Of a stretch of DNA of 64,000 nucleotides, positions 7,654 through 16,601 are shown piece by piece. The notes beneath the pieces are model-generated. The model searched no databases and had not been told where the DNA came from. It saw only the letters and a program-made list of their open reading frames with translations. The DNA is from Desulfobaculum bizertense DSM 18034. Lineage in GTDB: Bacteria > Desulfobacterota > Desulfovibrionia > Desulfovibrionales > Desulfovibrionaceae. The stretch lies in assembly GCF_900167065.1 (NCBI RefSeq), contig NZ_FUYA01000003.1:62001-126000 (forward strand), given 5' to 3'. Both the position numbers and the translations under genes were made by a program. How positions within the stretch are numbered: position 1 is the stretch's first letter; the number at the start of each line of letters is the position of its first letter.

Positions 7654-9369
7654 CTATTTCTTGGTCCCAAAGCTTGGGTCAAGCTTGCGGGCCACAAGGA
7701 AACCACCCTGAATGTTCTTCAGATTGGTAAAGCCCTTGGCACGCAAAAGCACCTGACTTTCGTAGGAACGAAGGCCGGTGTTGCACAGCACATAAAGTTC
7801 CTTGTCACGAGGCAGCTCGTCATAGCGGACGGGCAGCTCGTCCTGAGGGATATTCAGCCAGCGCTTACCATAGATTTCCTGCATGGGAACGGCCTGCTTT
7901 GCTGAACGCACATCAAGAATCAGGCGAGACTCATCTGGCAGCACCTCAGCGAGGAAATCGCGAGGCTCGACCGGATTGCTCAGGCCATCAATGATGTTCT
8001 TGAGTGCATTTGCTGCGGCATTCACAACGTCCATTGCCGAAGCAAAAGGCGGTGCATAGCCCACTTCCAGATTGGAAATGGCATCAAGATCAACATGGAA
8101 AGGCAGCAGAGCTGCAACAGCGTCCACACGGGCTTTCACAGCATCACCAGCAGAACCAAGGGCTTCAATGCCAAGCACGCGGCGGGTGGTCCGGTCAGCA
8201 ATCAGCTTAATGAACAGCCAGTCGTGGCCGGGATAAAAGTGAGCACGGTCAGCCTGAGCAGAAAGTCCTTCCACAGCGTCAAAGCCAGCAGCCTTGGCCT
8301 GTTCCAGAGTCAGACCAGACGTCGCAACGCTCAGATCAAATGCCTTGAGGCAGAACGTACCCGTTGCGCCATCAAAGCGCTCATTGCCACCAGCGATGTT
8401 GGTGCCAATGACGCGGCCTTCACGGTTGGCAAGGGAGCCAAGAGGAAGATACGTCGGTGCACCAGTGATCTGGTTCCGAATCTCAACGCAGTCGCCACCA
8501 GCATAAATATTGCGGTCAGAGGTGCACATACGGGCATCAACAACAATTCCGCCAAACTGGCCAATGGCAAGGCCAGCTTTCTTGGCGAGAGCATTATTGG
8601 GGCGCACACCAGCACCAAAGATCACCATGTCACAAGGGATTTCACCCTTGTCAGTCAAAACGCCAGTCACACCGTCCTCGTCACCAAGGATGCGCAGCAC
8701 GCGAGTGCTGGTCATGACCTTGACCTCGTTCTCTTCGAGGTGATTCTCAATCATGCGGGTGAACTCAGGTCCCATTGCCTGCGGCAGGACCTGATCGCAC
8801 ATTTCAACAAGAGTCGTCTCAACGCCCCACAGCGCAGACATGGCCTCGGTCATTTCCAGACCAATGGCACCGCCACCAACGACAACAGCAGAACCAACTT
8901 CACCGCTGGCGATCTGAGACTTGATGTCGATGGCCTGGTGCATGTTTGCCACGCACTTCACACCCGGCAGGTCAAAGCCTTCGACAGGCGGGACAAAGGG
9001 GCTTGCGCCAGTGCCAAGCACCAGCACGTCATATGAAATTTCGGATTCTTCGCCAGTGTTCAGATCACGCAGGCGAACGGTCTTTGCCTTGCGGTCAATG
9101 TCCAGCGCTTCGGTACCCGTCATGACCTTGACGCGTTTGTATACATCAAAGAATTCAGGGTCGCGCTTGGCGTGGAAGACTGTGGAATACAAATCTTCCG
9201 GATTGGCGATATCGCCACTCACAAAATACGGGATGCCACAGCCACCGTAAGAGATGAGTGTATCTTTATCGATCAGGGTAATCTCTGCATCGGGGTCGAG
9301 CCGACGCGCACGGCAAGCAGCCTTGGGACCAAGAGCAACGCCGCCAATGATAACGATTTTTTTAGCCAT
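7654..9369 (-). CDS. CoA-disulfide/persulfide reductase with C-terminal rhodanese domain
   Basis: 571-residue flavoprotein. Residues 1-450 are a CoA-disulfide-reductase-type FAD/NAD(P)H oxidoreductase: dinucleotide fold IIGGVALGPKAA at 7-18, redox cysteine Cys44 in SYGGCGIPYF, second dinucleotide fold VVVGGGAIGLE, and the FAD-contacting IYAGGDC. Residues about 465-571 are a rhodanese domain with active Cys529 in LCNTGLRS. This fusion is known as CoADR-RHD / NADH-dependent persulfide reductase and moves sulfane sulfur using NAD(P)H and CoA, fitting sulfur metabolism in an anaerobe. The start is fixed by AAGGAG at ideal spacing. Single gene. Confidence 0.92.
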   Translation of the reverse strand: MAKKIVIIGGVALGPKAACRARRLDPDAEITLIDKDTLISYGGCGIPYFVSGDIANPEDLYSTVFHAKRDPEFFDVYKRVKVMTGTEALDIDRKAKTVRLRDLNTGEESEISYDVLVLGTGASPFVPPVEGFDLPGVKCVANMHQAIDIKSQIASGEVGSAVVVGGGAIGLEMTEAMSALWGVETTLVEMCDQVLPQAMGPEFTRMIENHLEENEVKVMTSTRVLRILGDEDGVTGVLTDKGEIPCDMVIFGAGVRPNNALAKKAGLAIGQFGGIVVDARMCTSDRNIYAGGDCVEIRNQITGAPTYLPLGSLANREGRVIGTNIAGGNERFDGATGTFCLKAFDLSVATSGLTLEQAKAAGFDAVEGLSAQADRAHFYPGHDWLFIKLIADRTTRRVLGIEALGSAGDAVKARVDAVAALLPFHVDLDAISNLEVGYAPPFASAMDVVNAAANALKNIIDGLSNPVEPRDFLAEVLPDESRLILDVRSAKQAVPMQEIYGKRWLNIPQDELPVRYDELPRDKELYVLCNTGLRSYESQVLLRAKGFTNLKNIQGGFLVARKLDPSFGTKK

Positions 9370-9456
9370 GACTTCTCCTTTGAGGGCAGACCATAAAAGG
9401 TCTTCAGGACAGACTTCTTGTCATCGAGTCTGAATGCATGGGGACACCCTTTTGGC

Positions 9457-9490
9457 ATCCATATTGATTTACAATCCAATAATCCAATAT
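9457..9490 (-). promoter_or_regulatory. AT-rich repeats upstream of the persulfide reductase gene
   Basis: Two adjacent direct copies of AATCCAAT (9473-9480, 9481-9488) and a nearby ATTG/CAAT pair, 90-120 bases before the start codon. Could be a regulator site or promoter; nothing more can be said. Confidence 0.25.
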
Positions 9491-9537
9491 GAAATAAGGG
9501 CAAAAACTATAACGTTTCGAGGGGTATCCATCACCGC

Positions 9538-9756
9538 TTACAGCTCAGGATACGCAAAACGCACAAGCGCAACAGCAAAACACAAGGCAGAAATAACAAC
9601 CTGAAAAACAAGAGCACACCAGAATCCTATCGGGGACGATTCCTTGCGGATGTGGAGAAACCGGGACTGGATTTCGCCACATTCAAGGCCAACGCGGATA
9701 AGATTCAGATTCACAATACCCAAAAGGACGAGGAGGGCAGGAATGATATACTGCAT
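9538..9756 (-). CDS. Small two-helix membrane protein, unknown function
   Basis: 72 residues with two hydrophobic segments (about 2-20 and 45-66) joined by a charged loop, so probably an inner-membrane hairpin with a cytoplasmic or periplasmic loop. Not recognised. ATG at 9756 has GGAG eight bases upstream. Lies between the persulfide reductase and the TPR/c-di-GMP genes on the opposite strand, without obvious operon partners. Confidence 0.55.
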   Translation of the reverse strand: MQYIIPALLVLLGIVNLNLIRVGLECGEIQSRFLHIRKESSPIGFWCALVFQVVISALCFAVALVRFAYPEL

Positions 9757-9833
9757 GGTTCAGCTCCATTTTTCTGATGTGCGTTCTTCTGTTCCACTTG
9801 AGCCTTTGCCTCATACACTGCACTTGAAAACAC

Positions 9834-9850
9834 CACAAGTCGAACTTGTG
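9834..9850. promoter_or_regulatory. 17-base palindrome between divergent genes
   Basis: CACAAGT-cga-ACTTGTG, perfect arms, in the spacer between the small membrane gene and the TPR gene; about 180 bases before the latter. Operator-like; the regulator is unknown. Confidence 0.35.
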
Positions 9851-10030
9851 CAAAACCCAGTGAGGCTCTAGGATTAAAGGGCTTTTTTCCACGGCTTACA
9901 GCCGTTTCTTTTCCTTCCCTCCATGCAATGTAAATCCTTTTTTGCATTCGTCCAGAGCTTTGTGCAGAACGGTTCACGCATTGACCTTCAAGACCAATTG
10001 AGTATCTTTCTTACAACTTTTGAGGAGGAT

Positions 10031-10615
10031 ATGGTGAGTAAGTCACAAAAATCCGGCATGTCCCGGCGAGATCTTCTGTTTGGTGGCTTCCGCAAGATGC
10101 GGAAAAATGTCGAGAAAAACATTGAAGATTTTCAGACAATTCCCGATTCAGTATCAAGTGACGAAGCGCAGACGGGCCGCGACGCTTTTGTTCTTGGGAA
10201 CACTGCATATGCAGCAGCCCAGTACGCAGAGGCCATTCCCCACTACCGGGAGTGCCTCAACATTCTGCCGCAGCATACAGAAGCGCGACAACGCCTTGGC
10301 TACTGTCTCTACCGCGAAGGGCAATACATTCAGGCAAAAGTTGAATTTGAACGCGTCATACGTGAACGTAAAAAAGATAATTTTTCGTCACTGTACCTCG
10401 GGCTGACCTATGCCCGGCTCGACAAACGGGAAAAAACCGTTGCAGCATGGCGTGGCTACTTCAACCCCGAAGAAGTCCGCATCATGCGCGAGCTGAATGT
10501 CCAGACGGCACTTATTGAATCTGCTGAAGACTATGAACTCTCCGTAGCCGCCAGCGACGTCGAAGACGCCATTGACATACGGAAGCAGGAACTCCTCGCC
10601 CCCCAGGACAACTGA
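10031..10615 (+). CDS. TPR-repeat protein
   Basis: 194 residues. A basic N-terminus (SRRDLLFGGFRKM) resembles the start of a Tat signal but no hydrophobic stretch follows, so export is unlikely. At least two tetratricopeptide repeats follow, around residues 58-130 (NTAYAAAQYAEAIPHYRECL; LGYCLYREGQYIQAKVEFER), which are protein-protein interaction helices. GAGGAGG lies just before; ATG at 10031 or GTG at 10034 may be the true start, the latter being better spaced. It stops 23 bases before the large c-di-GMP protein, so the two are probably one operon and partners. Confidence 0.75.
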   Translation: MVSKSQKSGMSRRDLLFGGFRKMRKNVEKNIEDFQTIPDSVSSDEAQTGRDAFVLGNTAYAAAQYAEAIPHYRECLNILPQHTEARQRLGYCLYREGQYIQAKVEFERVIRERKKDNFSSLYLGLTYARLDKREKTVAAWRGYFNPEEVRIMRELNVQTALIESAEDYELSVAASDVEDAIDIRKQELLAPQDN

Positions 10616-10638
10616 TCTGGCCCGAGTAAAGGATACCC

Positions 10639-13600
10639 ATGCCATCCATTCTGTCAGGACTTCGAGCACGTGTGCTTCTCCTCATCTGCACGGCGGTGCT
10701 GCTCTGCTCCCAGCCAGCATACGCCGGGCATCTCATTCGTCTCCAGCTCAAGTACGCCCACAGCTTCCAGTTTGCAGGCTTTTATATGGCCAAAAATCTG
10801 GGCTTCTACGCTGAGGAAGGTTTGGACGTCCAGTTTACAGAAGGCACCCCAGGACGTGCCCCTGTATCCCAGCTCATACGGCAAAAGGCTGATTATGCCA
10901 TTGCCGACACAGACGCCCTGCTTGCCTTTGCAGAAGGTAAAGACGTTGTGGTGCTTGCGGCGCTGTTCCAGACCTCTCCAGAAGTTCTGGCCATTGGTCC
11001 ACACGTTGAGCTGAACACCCCTGCCGACCTACGCGGCAAAAAAATTATGACTCTGCCCCGTGCCAGTGCCCCGGTGATGGCTCTTCTGCACAAATACGGC
11101 GTCACCAGCCAAACAGCACAGTTTCTTCCCTACAACACGGCCATTGATTCTCTGCTCTCCGAAAAGATTGATGCCGCCGTAACTTATGACTCGTGGGCAC
11201 TGCCCTACCTCGCGGCCAAAGGAAAACACCTCGATATTCTCTCGCCCAAAGATTACGGCATTGATTTTTATGGGGACTGCATTCTTTCCAGCCGAAAAGA
11301 AGTCACCATGCACCCAGACGAGGCCCGTGCGTTTCTCCGTGCAACCTATCGGGGCTGGGACTACGCAATGGCCCATCCTCTTGAGGCGGCGCAATACATA
11401 CACGCCCATTTCACGCCCAATATTTCTGTAGAACAGCTTCTGGGACAGGAACGCATCCTGCGCTCCGCCATGATGCCTGAGCTTATTTCATTTGGTTCCA
11501 TGAACCGCACCCGCTGGGAAAAAATCTATTCAACCTATGTTCGGCTGGGCTTTCTCGACAAAGACACTCCAGTCCGGCTCGACAGGTTCATATTTACGCC
11601 AGAGCAAAGCATCATAACAGCGCTGAACAAAACCTATCTGCGCATATCCTGCTTTGTCGCCGGAGCTGTTGGACTTATTCTCATTGCCCTGCTTCTCTTC
11701 AACTACAAGCTCAAGCGCGCAGTCGAAGACAGAACCGAAGAACTTCGTACCAGCCAGCACATGCTGGAAACAATTTTGTCGGTTTCGCCCTTTGCTTTCC
11801 TCATCACCAAAGGGCACAAAATCGAATGGGCCAACGAAGCAATCTCCGGCATGCTTGGCTACAGCCCGGCAGAACTCATGGGCATGAACACCTCAAAGCT
11901 CTACTGGAATCCCAAAGACTGCGACGAAATCCGTTTTAGCATTGAGTCTTCCATCAACCAGCACGACACAGAAGCCCGCGACCTCTGCTTTCGCCACAAG
12001 GATGGCACCCTCGTCCACGTGTATATTGCCGTGCGCCTCTTTGACCCCAAACATCCGGGGCTTGGTTACATTATCGCCGTAGTGGACATCACGAGCCGCA
12101 AAGCCGCAGAAGAAAGCAACAGGCTTGCAGCACAGGTCTATCAGCAAAGTAATGATTCAATCATTATCACGGATCGCGAGAACCGTATTATTTCTGCAAA
12201 CCCTCGATTTACTGAACTCACTGGCATTCCAGAGGAAGAAGCGCTGGGGCAAAAGCCCTGCATCCTCAAAAGTGGACGGCATGACGCAGCATTTTATTCC
12301 GCAATGTGGGACGAAATCCATAAGAATGGACGCTGGAGTGGCGAGATATGGAACCGGCGCAAAGATGGTGAAATTTTTCCGGCATGGCTGAGCATTTCTT
12401 CCCTCAAAGATCCAGCGGGCCATACCGTCAGCTACACAGGAGTCCTGACTGATCTCACGAGTGAAAAGCGCTCTGAACGGCAGATTAGCAAACTGAACAA
12501 CTATGATGTTCTCACAGAACTTCCCAACCGCACGCTCTTCCAGAACCTGCTCAAGCAGGAAATCCAGACTGCACAGCTTTCTGACAAGCAGGTCGCGGTT
12601 CTCCTCTTTGATCTGGACAACTTCAAAACCATCAATGATTCCCTTGGTATCGCTGCGGGCGATGAATTCCTCCAGACTGCCAGCCGCCGAGTCTCTCAGG
12701 GCTTTTCTGGCAAACATACAGTCGCCCGCCTTGGAAGCGATGAATTTGCTATTTTGCTCCCGTATGACCCGCAAAAGCGAAACATCACCAAGCACATCAC
12801 CCGGCTGCAAAACCTGCTCGCCCCTGTGACGCGGCTCGGCAACGCCGAAGTATTTATGAGTGCGTGCATAGGCGTCTCCATCTACCCAGACGACGCAACA
12901 GGCCCGTCCCAGCTCATGCAGAACGCAGAAAATGCCCTGCACCATGCGCGTAAAAAAGGCCCAAACTCCTACTCTTTTTTCTCGGCAAAAATGACATCTA
13001 TTGCCAGTGACCGAATCAAGCTGGAAGCCGCCCTGCACCGAGCACTCAAGGAACAGGAATTCCGACTCTTTTTCCAGCCAAAGGTTCACGGACAGACCGG
13101 GCAAATCATGGGAGCCGAAGCCCTGCTGCGCTGGGAAGATCCCAAGCGGGGAATTATCTCCCCCGGTGCCTTCATGAACATCATCGAAGAAGGCAACCTG
13201 ATTCACCCCGTAGGAAGCTGGGTGCTTCGTCAGGGCTGTCAGGCCTGCCGCAGAATGCACGAAGCAGGGTTCCCGAACTTCATCATGGCGGTCAACATTT
13301 CTCCCCGCCAGTTCCTTGAACGTGATATTGTAGATATCGTTCGTTCCTCTTTGGAAAAGGCCCAGCTTGCGCCCAAATATCTGGAGCTGGAAATTACAGA
13401 GGCGCTACTCATCCAAAACACCGAAGACGTGGAACAGACATTGCGGCAGCTTCGCGAACTTGGCGTGCGTATCGCACTTGATGACTTTGGAACCGGATAC
13501 TCCTCGCTGAGCTACCTCACCGAATTCCCCATTGATACGCTCAAGATTGACCAGAGCTTTATTCGCACCATGTGCGGTGACACCAAAAAAGAAACCATTA

Positions 13601-13797
13601 CCCGCACTATCCAGCACATGGCCCTTGAGCTTGGCCTCACTGTGGTTGCCGAAGGCGTTGAAACGCAGGAGCAGTTCGCCACCCTGCGGGAGCAGGGACC
13701 AGTCCTTATTCAGGGCTATCTTTTCTCCCCGCCACAGCCAGAAAATTCCTTCCTTGAGTGGACACGGGACTACATGTCCCAGCAGGACAAAAAATGA
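10639..13797 (+). CDS. Periplasmic NMT1-like sensor with PAS-PAS-GGDEF-EAL output
   Basis: 1052 residues. Signal peptide 1-29, then an NMT1/THI5-like (SsuA-fold) solute-binding domain to about 320 (QFAGFYMAKNLGFYAEEGL is typical), a transmembrane helix near 335-358, two PAS domains (about 375-490, 495-620), GGDEF (about 630-790) and EAL (about 800-1040). The GGDEF signature is GSDEF at 699-703, one residue off. The EAL domain has E827-A828-L829, DDFGTGYS at 948-955 and KIDQSF, so it should be an active c-di-GMP phosphodiesterase; cyclase activity is uncertain. Ligand binding outside the cell probably tunes c-di-GMP inside. Confidence 0.92.
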   Translation: MPSILSGLRARVLLLICTAVLLCSQPAYAGHLIRLQLKYAHSFQFAGFYMAKNLGFYAEEGLDVQFTEGTPGRAPVSQLIRQKADYAIADTDALLAFAEGKDVVVLAALFQTSPEVLAIGPHVELNTPADLRGKKIMTLPRASAPVMALLHKYGVTSQTAQFLPYNTAIDSLLSEKIDAAVTYDSWALPYLAAKGKHLDILSPKDYGIDFYGDCILSSRKEVTMHPDEARAFLRATYRGWDYAMAHPLEAAQYIHAHFTPNISVEQLLGQERILRSAMMPELISFGSMNRTRWEKIYSTYVRLGFLDKDTPVRLDRFIFTPEQSIITALNKTYLRISCFVAGAVGLILIALLLFNYKLKRAVEDRTEELRTSQHMLETILSVSPFAFLITKGHKIEWANEAISGMLGYSPAELMGMNTSKLYWNPKDCDEIRFSIESSINQHDTEARDLCFRHKDGTLVHVYIAVRLFDPKHPGLGYIIAVVDITSRKAAEESNRLAAQVYQQSNDSIIITDRENRIISANPRFTELTGIPEEEALGQKPCILKSGRHDAAFYSAMWDEIHKNGRWSGEIWNRRKDGEIFPAWLSISSLKDPAGHTVSYTGVLTDLTSEKRSERQISKLNNYDVLTELPNRTLFQNLLKQEIQTAQLSDKQVAVLLFDLDNFKTINDSLGIAAGDEFLQTASRRVSQGFSGKHTVARLGSDEFAILLPYDPQKRNITKHITRLQNLLAPVTRLGNAEVFMSACIGVSIYPDDATGPSQLMQNAENALHHARKKGPNSYSFFSAKMTSIASDRIKLEAALHRALKEQEFRLFFQPKVHGQTGQIMGAEALLRWEDPKRGIISPGAFMNIIEEGNLIHPVGSWVLRQGCQACRRMHEAGFPNFIMAVNISPRQFLERDIVDIVRSSLEKAQLAPKYLELEITEALLIQNTEDVEQTLRQLRELGVRIALDDFGTGYSSLSYLTEFPIDTLKIDQSFIRTMCGDTKKETITRTIQHMALELGLTVVAEGVETQEQFATLREQGPVLIQGYLFSPPQPENSFLEWTRDYMSQQDKK

Positions 13798-14060
13798 ATA
13801 CAGACATCTCCCTCACATGCCTGTGCTGCGGAGCACCTGCCAGCATAGAAGGACGCTGAGCACAGGCTCGCGTAGTCTGCACGGCGTGCGGAATATCTTT
13901 GCCAGCCTCGGCATACCGGGAGCAGATTGACGCGTGGAAAGACGCCATCTGCGACGACGTCTTTTGCGAGGACGCGCCCAGCGAAACCGCAGGGGAACCT
14001 GCAGACCATGTGGAATGTTCTCTTCCTGACCGTGACCCTGACCCTGACCCATCGACATAA
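13794..14060 (+). CDS. Zinc-ribbon small protein frame with in-frame TGA at codon 22
   Basis: ATG overlaps the stop of the preceding gene (ATGA). The frame gives 21 residues with TCLCCGAP, meets TGA at 13857-13859, and then stays open in the same phase for 66 more codons to TAA at 14058, including VCTACGIS and REQIDAWKDAI. The paired CxxC-like motifs and AWK stretch resemble Lar-type zinc-ribbon proteins. Either TGA is a stop that truncated an old gene (for example a former TGG), or it is read as selenocysteine. Downstream of TGA is GTCTGCAC, also found in the E. coli fdhF SECIS, but no convincing SECIS stem. Undecided. Confidence 0.4.
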
Positions 14061-14100
14061 AAAAAGACGCCCAGCATCACAGCTGAGCGTCTTTCTCTTT
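14061..14100. terminator. Terminator between convergent genes
   Basis: AAAGACGC / GCGTCTTT stem with extra inner pairing (AGC/GCT), A-run before and T-rich tract after; works for either strand. Confidence 0.7.
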
Positions 14101-14125
14101 TCTCATTATTCATCTCTGCCGAGGC

Positions 14126-14983
14126 TTAGTCCCGTGCCGTGGGGCGCCCTGACAGCAGTATGTTATGCGCAATGACAATCAGCACGGCAAACAGTGCAGA
14201 GCCAACACCAATGGCCGCATTGTAGAAAGGCGGAGCTGAAAGTGCGAGGCGAATAAACACCGTACACAGCGCAAGGCTGGAGTTTCTAAACACGGCAACG
14301 TAACAGGGCATGTAGACCTGAGAAACCAGCACGAGCAGGATGTCACAAAAAATCAGCACGGTGTAGAACATCGGGAAAAAGGAAAACATCCCCTGCCCCA
14401 TTGCTCCAAGCGTCAGGTTGTATATTCCCATCCCTGCAAAAATCGCCAGCAAAAGCACAGAAATCGTTTTTTTGGTGACAACAAAGGAATACAGGCGTTC
14501 ACCCTTGGAGCGCATCTGCACACGCCCGACGCGAACAAAAATCGCCAACAGCATAAACACGGCAACAGCTCCGGCTCCATCAGACAGGATGCGCAAAAGC
14601 GGCGTAATATCCTGCGGGAAAAGCAGCGGCTCGTGAATGTTGACCAGTTCCTTAAAACAGGAACGGAGCAAAATAAGCGACAAAATCTCAAACTGCTTTC
14701 CTACAGACTTTGAAAAAGACTGAGGAAGCACGAGGATCATCAGCACCACTTCCTGCAAAAGCAGCAGGGTAAATGCAATATTGACCGCATAAAACACATT
14801 GGTTGGCACCACATGAGACAGACCATGCGGCAAAAAACCAAGACGGTTCGCTTCAATAACGAGCATCGAAAGCAAAAAAGTCAGGACCAAAAAAATTGAG
14901 AAAATCCGCTCGTAGCGAAGGTTCTCCCAAAACGCATGAAATATGTCGAAAATATTTGCTATCGGCTCCAAGACTCGAATCAT
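14126..14983 (-). CDS. Polytopic membrane protein paired with hemerythrin
   Basis: 285 residues, not recognised by family. Six or seven hydrophobic segments are visible (about 32-50, 65-90, 130-150, 175-200, 205-225, 255-280). The ATG at 14983 overlaps the hemerythrin stop by four bases, so the two are translationally coupled. The pairing suggests a function linked to oxygen or iron sensing or delivery, but this rests on context only. A longer in-frame start (15025) would overlap hemerythrin by 45 bases and is less likely. Confidence 0.7.
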   Translation of the reverse strand: MIRVLEPIANIFDIFHAFWENLRYERIFSIFLVLTFLLSMLVIEANRLGFLPHGLSHVVPTNVFYAVNIAFTLLLLQEVVLMILVLPQSFSKSVGKQFEILSLILLRSCFKELVNIHEPLLFPQDITPLLRILSDGAGAVAVFMLLAIFVRVGRVQMRSKGERLYSFVVTKKTISVLLLAIFAGMGIYNLTLGAMGQGMFSFFPMFYTVLIFCDILLVLVSQVYMPCYVAVFRNSSLALCTVFIRLALSAPPFYNAAIGVGSALFAVLIVIAHNILLSGRPTARD

Positions 14984-15402
14984 GTCAGCGGCTCGCTCTC
15001 CATCTGCTGTTTCATAAAAGCGCAAAAGCGCGCATCTGCCGTTGAGATATGGGTGATGAACCAGGTGCTTGCATAGGCAAGCAGACGGCGAAACACATCC
15101 ATATCCCCATCAAAAAGCCCGTCGGACAAAAAGTCCGCAGCCTTGAGCTTGCATTCCATATGCACCTCAACGTGCTCCTCAAGCTCAGGGTAGGCATATC
15201 TCGTCATATACTGTTCTTCGGTTTTGAAGTGTTTTTCCGTAAGAGACGAAAAATCCTGCACTGCTTTTTGCAAAAAATGAATATCCTGCTTTGCGTAAGC
15301 GTCCTGCATCAGGCGAATAAAATGTACCAGCTGCCGATGCTGTTCGTCTATACACTCCACACCAAGACCATATTCATCCTTCCAGCATATTTTTGCAGAC
15401 AT
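14980..15402 (-). CDS. Bacteriohemerythrin
   Basis: 140-residue di-iron oxygen-binding protein. All seven iron ligands of hemerythrin are in place: His22 (DEQH), His58 and Glu62 (HFKTE), His77 and His81 (HVEVH), His118 and Asp123 (HISTAD). Such proteins bind O2 reversibly and in anaerobes deliver or scavenge it. The start at 15402 follows GGAGGAG at good spacing; the frame extends eight codons more without support. First gene of a coupled pair with a membrane protein. Confidence 0.93.
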   Translation of the reverse strand: MSAKICWKDEYGLGVECIDEQHRQLVHFIRLMQDAYAKQDIHFLQKAVQDFSSLTEKHFKTEEQYMTRYAYPELEEHVEVHMECKLKAADFLSDGLFDGDMDVFRRLLAYASTWFITHISTADARFCAFMKQQMESEPLT

Positions 15403-15516
15403 CAGTTCTCCTCCGGTACAGTTCAAAATTCTGCACCCAACCCTTCATAATGAGCCTTTCTGGGCTTTTCAAGCAGTTTGTTCTGGTTCAGCGGCCCCGC
15501 CCCCTGCAAATGCCAT

Positions 15517-15554
15517 AAAAAAAGGACACTCTCAAAATGAGGTGTCCTTTTTTT
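15517..15554. terminator. Strong hairpin terminator
   Basis: AAAAAAAGGACAC / GTGTCCTTTTTTT. On the minus strand it closes the 15573-15947 gene. Confidence 0.8.
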
Positions 15555-15572
15555 GTGCCCTATCAAAACGTG

Positions 15573-15947
15573 CTAGGAAACTTTCAGCATTCCAAGACGC
15601 TTGTCGTGGACGCGGCACAGCCATGTCAGTTGCTGTGACTCAGAATCAAAGCAGGCACGGACATCGTGAGAGGTTCCACAAACGTGGCACACCGAGGGGA
15701 CGTAATCACGCGTAAAAACGCCGTCCCGGAGCAAGGCTTTGTGAAACATTGAGATAGCAACAGCTCTGTCGCTTCCCTTAATGCTGTTCAGGTCCCGCTT
15801 ACTCAAGGTGCCAAGATCAGAAACACGCACAGATCCAGTCTTCTGGCGCTCAATTGTGATGTCTTTCCCCTGAAAACGCATCGTCACGGGTTCTTTCCAC
15901 CGGCAACAAATACGTCCCCTATGCCTGTCGTACAAAAGTGTCATCAT
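15573..15947 (-). CDS. Unrecognised protein with Cys/His cluster
   Basis: 124 residues, not recognised. ATG at 15947 follows GGAG with five-base spacing. The C-terminal third carries CHVCGTSHDVRAC and CRVHDKR, which together could form a zinc site. A basic middle part (KRDLNSIKGSDR) might touch nucleic acid. Single gene with terminator; its promoter region holds the inverted repeats at 16130-16175. Confidence 0.55.
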   Translation of the reverse strand: MMTLLYDRHRGRICCRWKEPVTMRFQGKDITIERQKTGSVRVSDLGTLSKRDLNSIKGSDRAVAISMFHKALLRDGVFTRDYVPSVCHVCGTSHDVRACFDSESQQLTWLCRVHDKRLGMLKVS

Positions 15948-16129
15948 ATATCTCCAAGTGCGGCTGCCCGTGTGGGCTGTTCCTCGATCATCCCAGCCTG
16001 TCCATGCCGCAAGGGCACACTGGGAAACGCCTACTTTTGTGTGCAAAAAATATCAGTCTTGCGCCTCTATAAAAACTCTTGCGCAAAGAAAATGATTCAA
16101 GATATGCACGGTCTTGCCTCATTTTTTTG

Positions 16130-16175
16130 AAGTTTGCCCGAAATTGCGCAAACTTTGATTGTACAGTCAATCAAA
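16130..16175. promoter_or_regulatory. Two overlapping perfect inverted repeats
   Basis: AAGTTTGC (16130-16137) pairs with GCAAACTT (16148-16155) across ten bases; TTTGATTG (16154-16161) pairs with CAATCAAA (16168-16175) across six. They share two bases, suggesting two regulators or two dimers side by side. Upstream of the minus-strand gene starting at 15947. Confidence 0.45.
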
Positions 16176-16260
16176 CTCGAAAACCTGTCAAGTCTACAAA
16201 GCTCCCTCTATTACTGGCTTTTAGAGAGTTTCTTGCTCTCTGTCATGCTAGCTTGTGCAT

Positions 16261-16299
16261 AAAAAAAGACTGAATCATCACAGAGATACAGATTCAGTC
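16261..16299 (-). terminator. Rho-independent terminator, minus strand
   Basis: GACTGAATC / GATTCAGTC perfect nine-base stem; read on the minus strand it is followed by seven T. Probably ends the sensor kinase transcript 300 bases downstream of its stop. Confidence 0.7.
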
Positions 16300-16601
16300 A
16301 CAGATGTTTTGCTCTTTCACAAAATATTTTGTTCATGTGAAAACTTTCATCAAGAAAGTCCCGCTATCCTTGAAATTTCACAGGTTCCCATGTGCAAAAT
16401 TATGTCATCTACCTGACGTCATCTCGCAGACAGAACGAATTTCTTAAACGCCTCTCATCTTTGCGCATTTTTTTCACAAATTTTTGAAATTTCCTTGCCT
16501 CACCGAAAGATTCTCGGATTGTGGCCCAACCAGAGAACCAGCCTGATCGCGATCATATTTTTATCAACAGAAAAATCCCAGATTTTCCCCTTCTATTCCA
16601 A

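Larger units (their letters stand above)
15948..16601. other. Gene-free AT-rich region rich in inverted repeats
   Basis: No convincing gene in 654 bases. It holds two overlapping inverted repeats (16130-16175), a minus-strand terminator (16261-16299), a perfect 14-base palindrome ACAAAATATTTTGT (16319-16332), and TTTCACA / TGTGAAA arms around it. Likely promoter of the gene ending at 15573 plus the 3' trailer of the sensor kinase. Confidence 0.5.

Noticed and set aside
8095-9036. Plus-strand 313-codon frame
   Set aside because: Antisense to the persulfide reductase; no family features.
12157-13260. Minus-strand 367-codon frame
   Set aside because: Antisense to the GGDEF-EAL gene; arises from codon bias.
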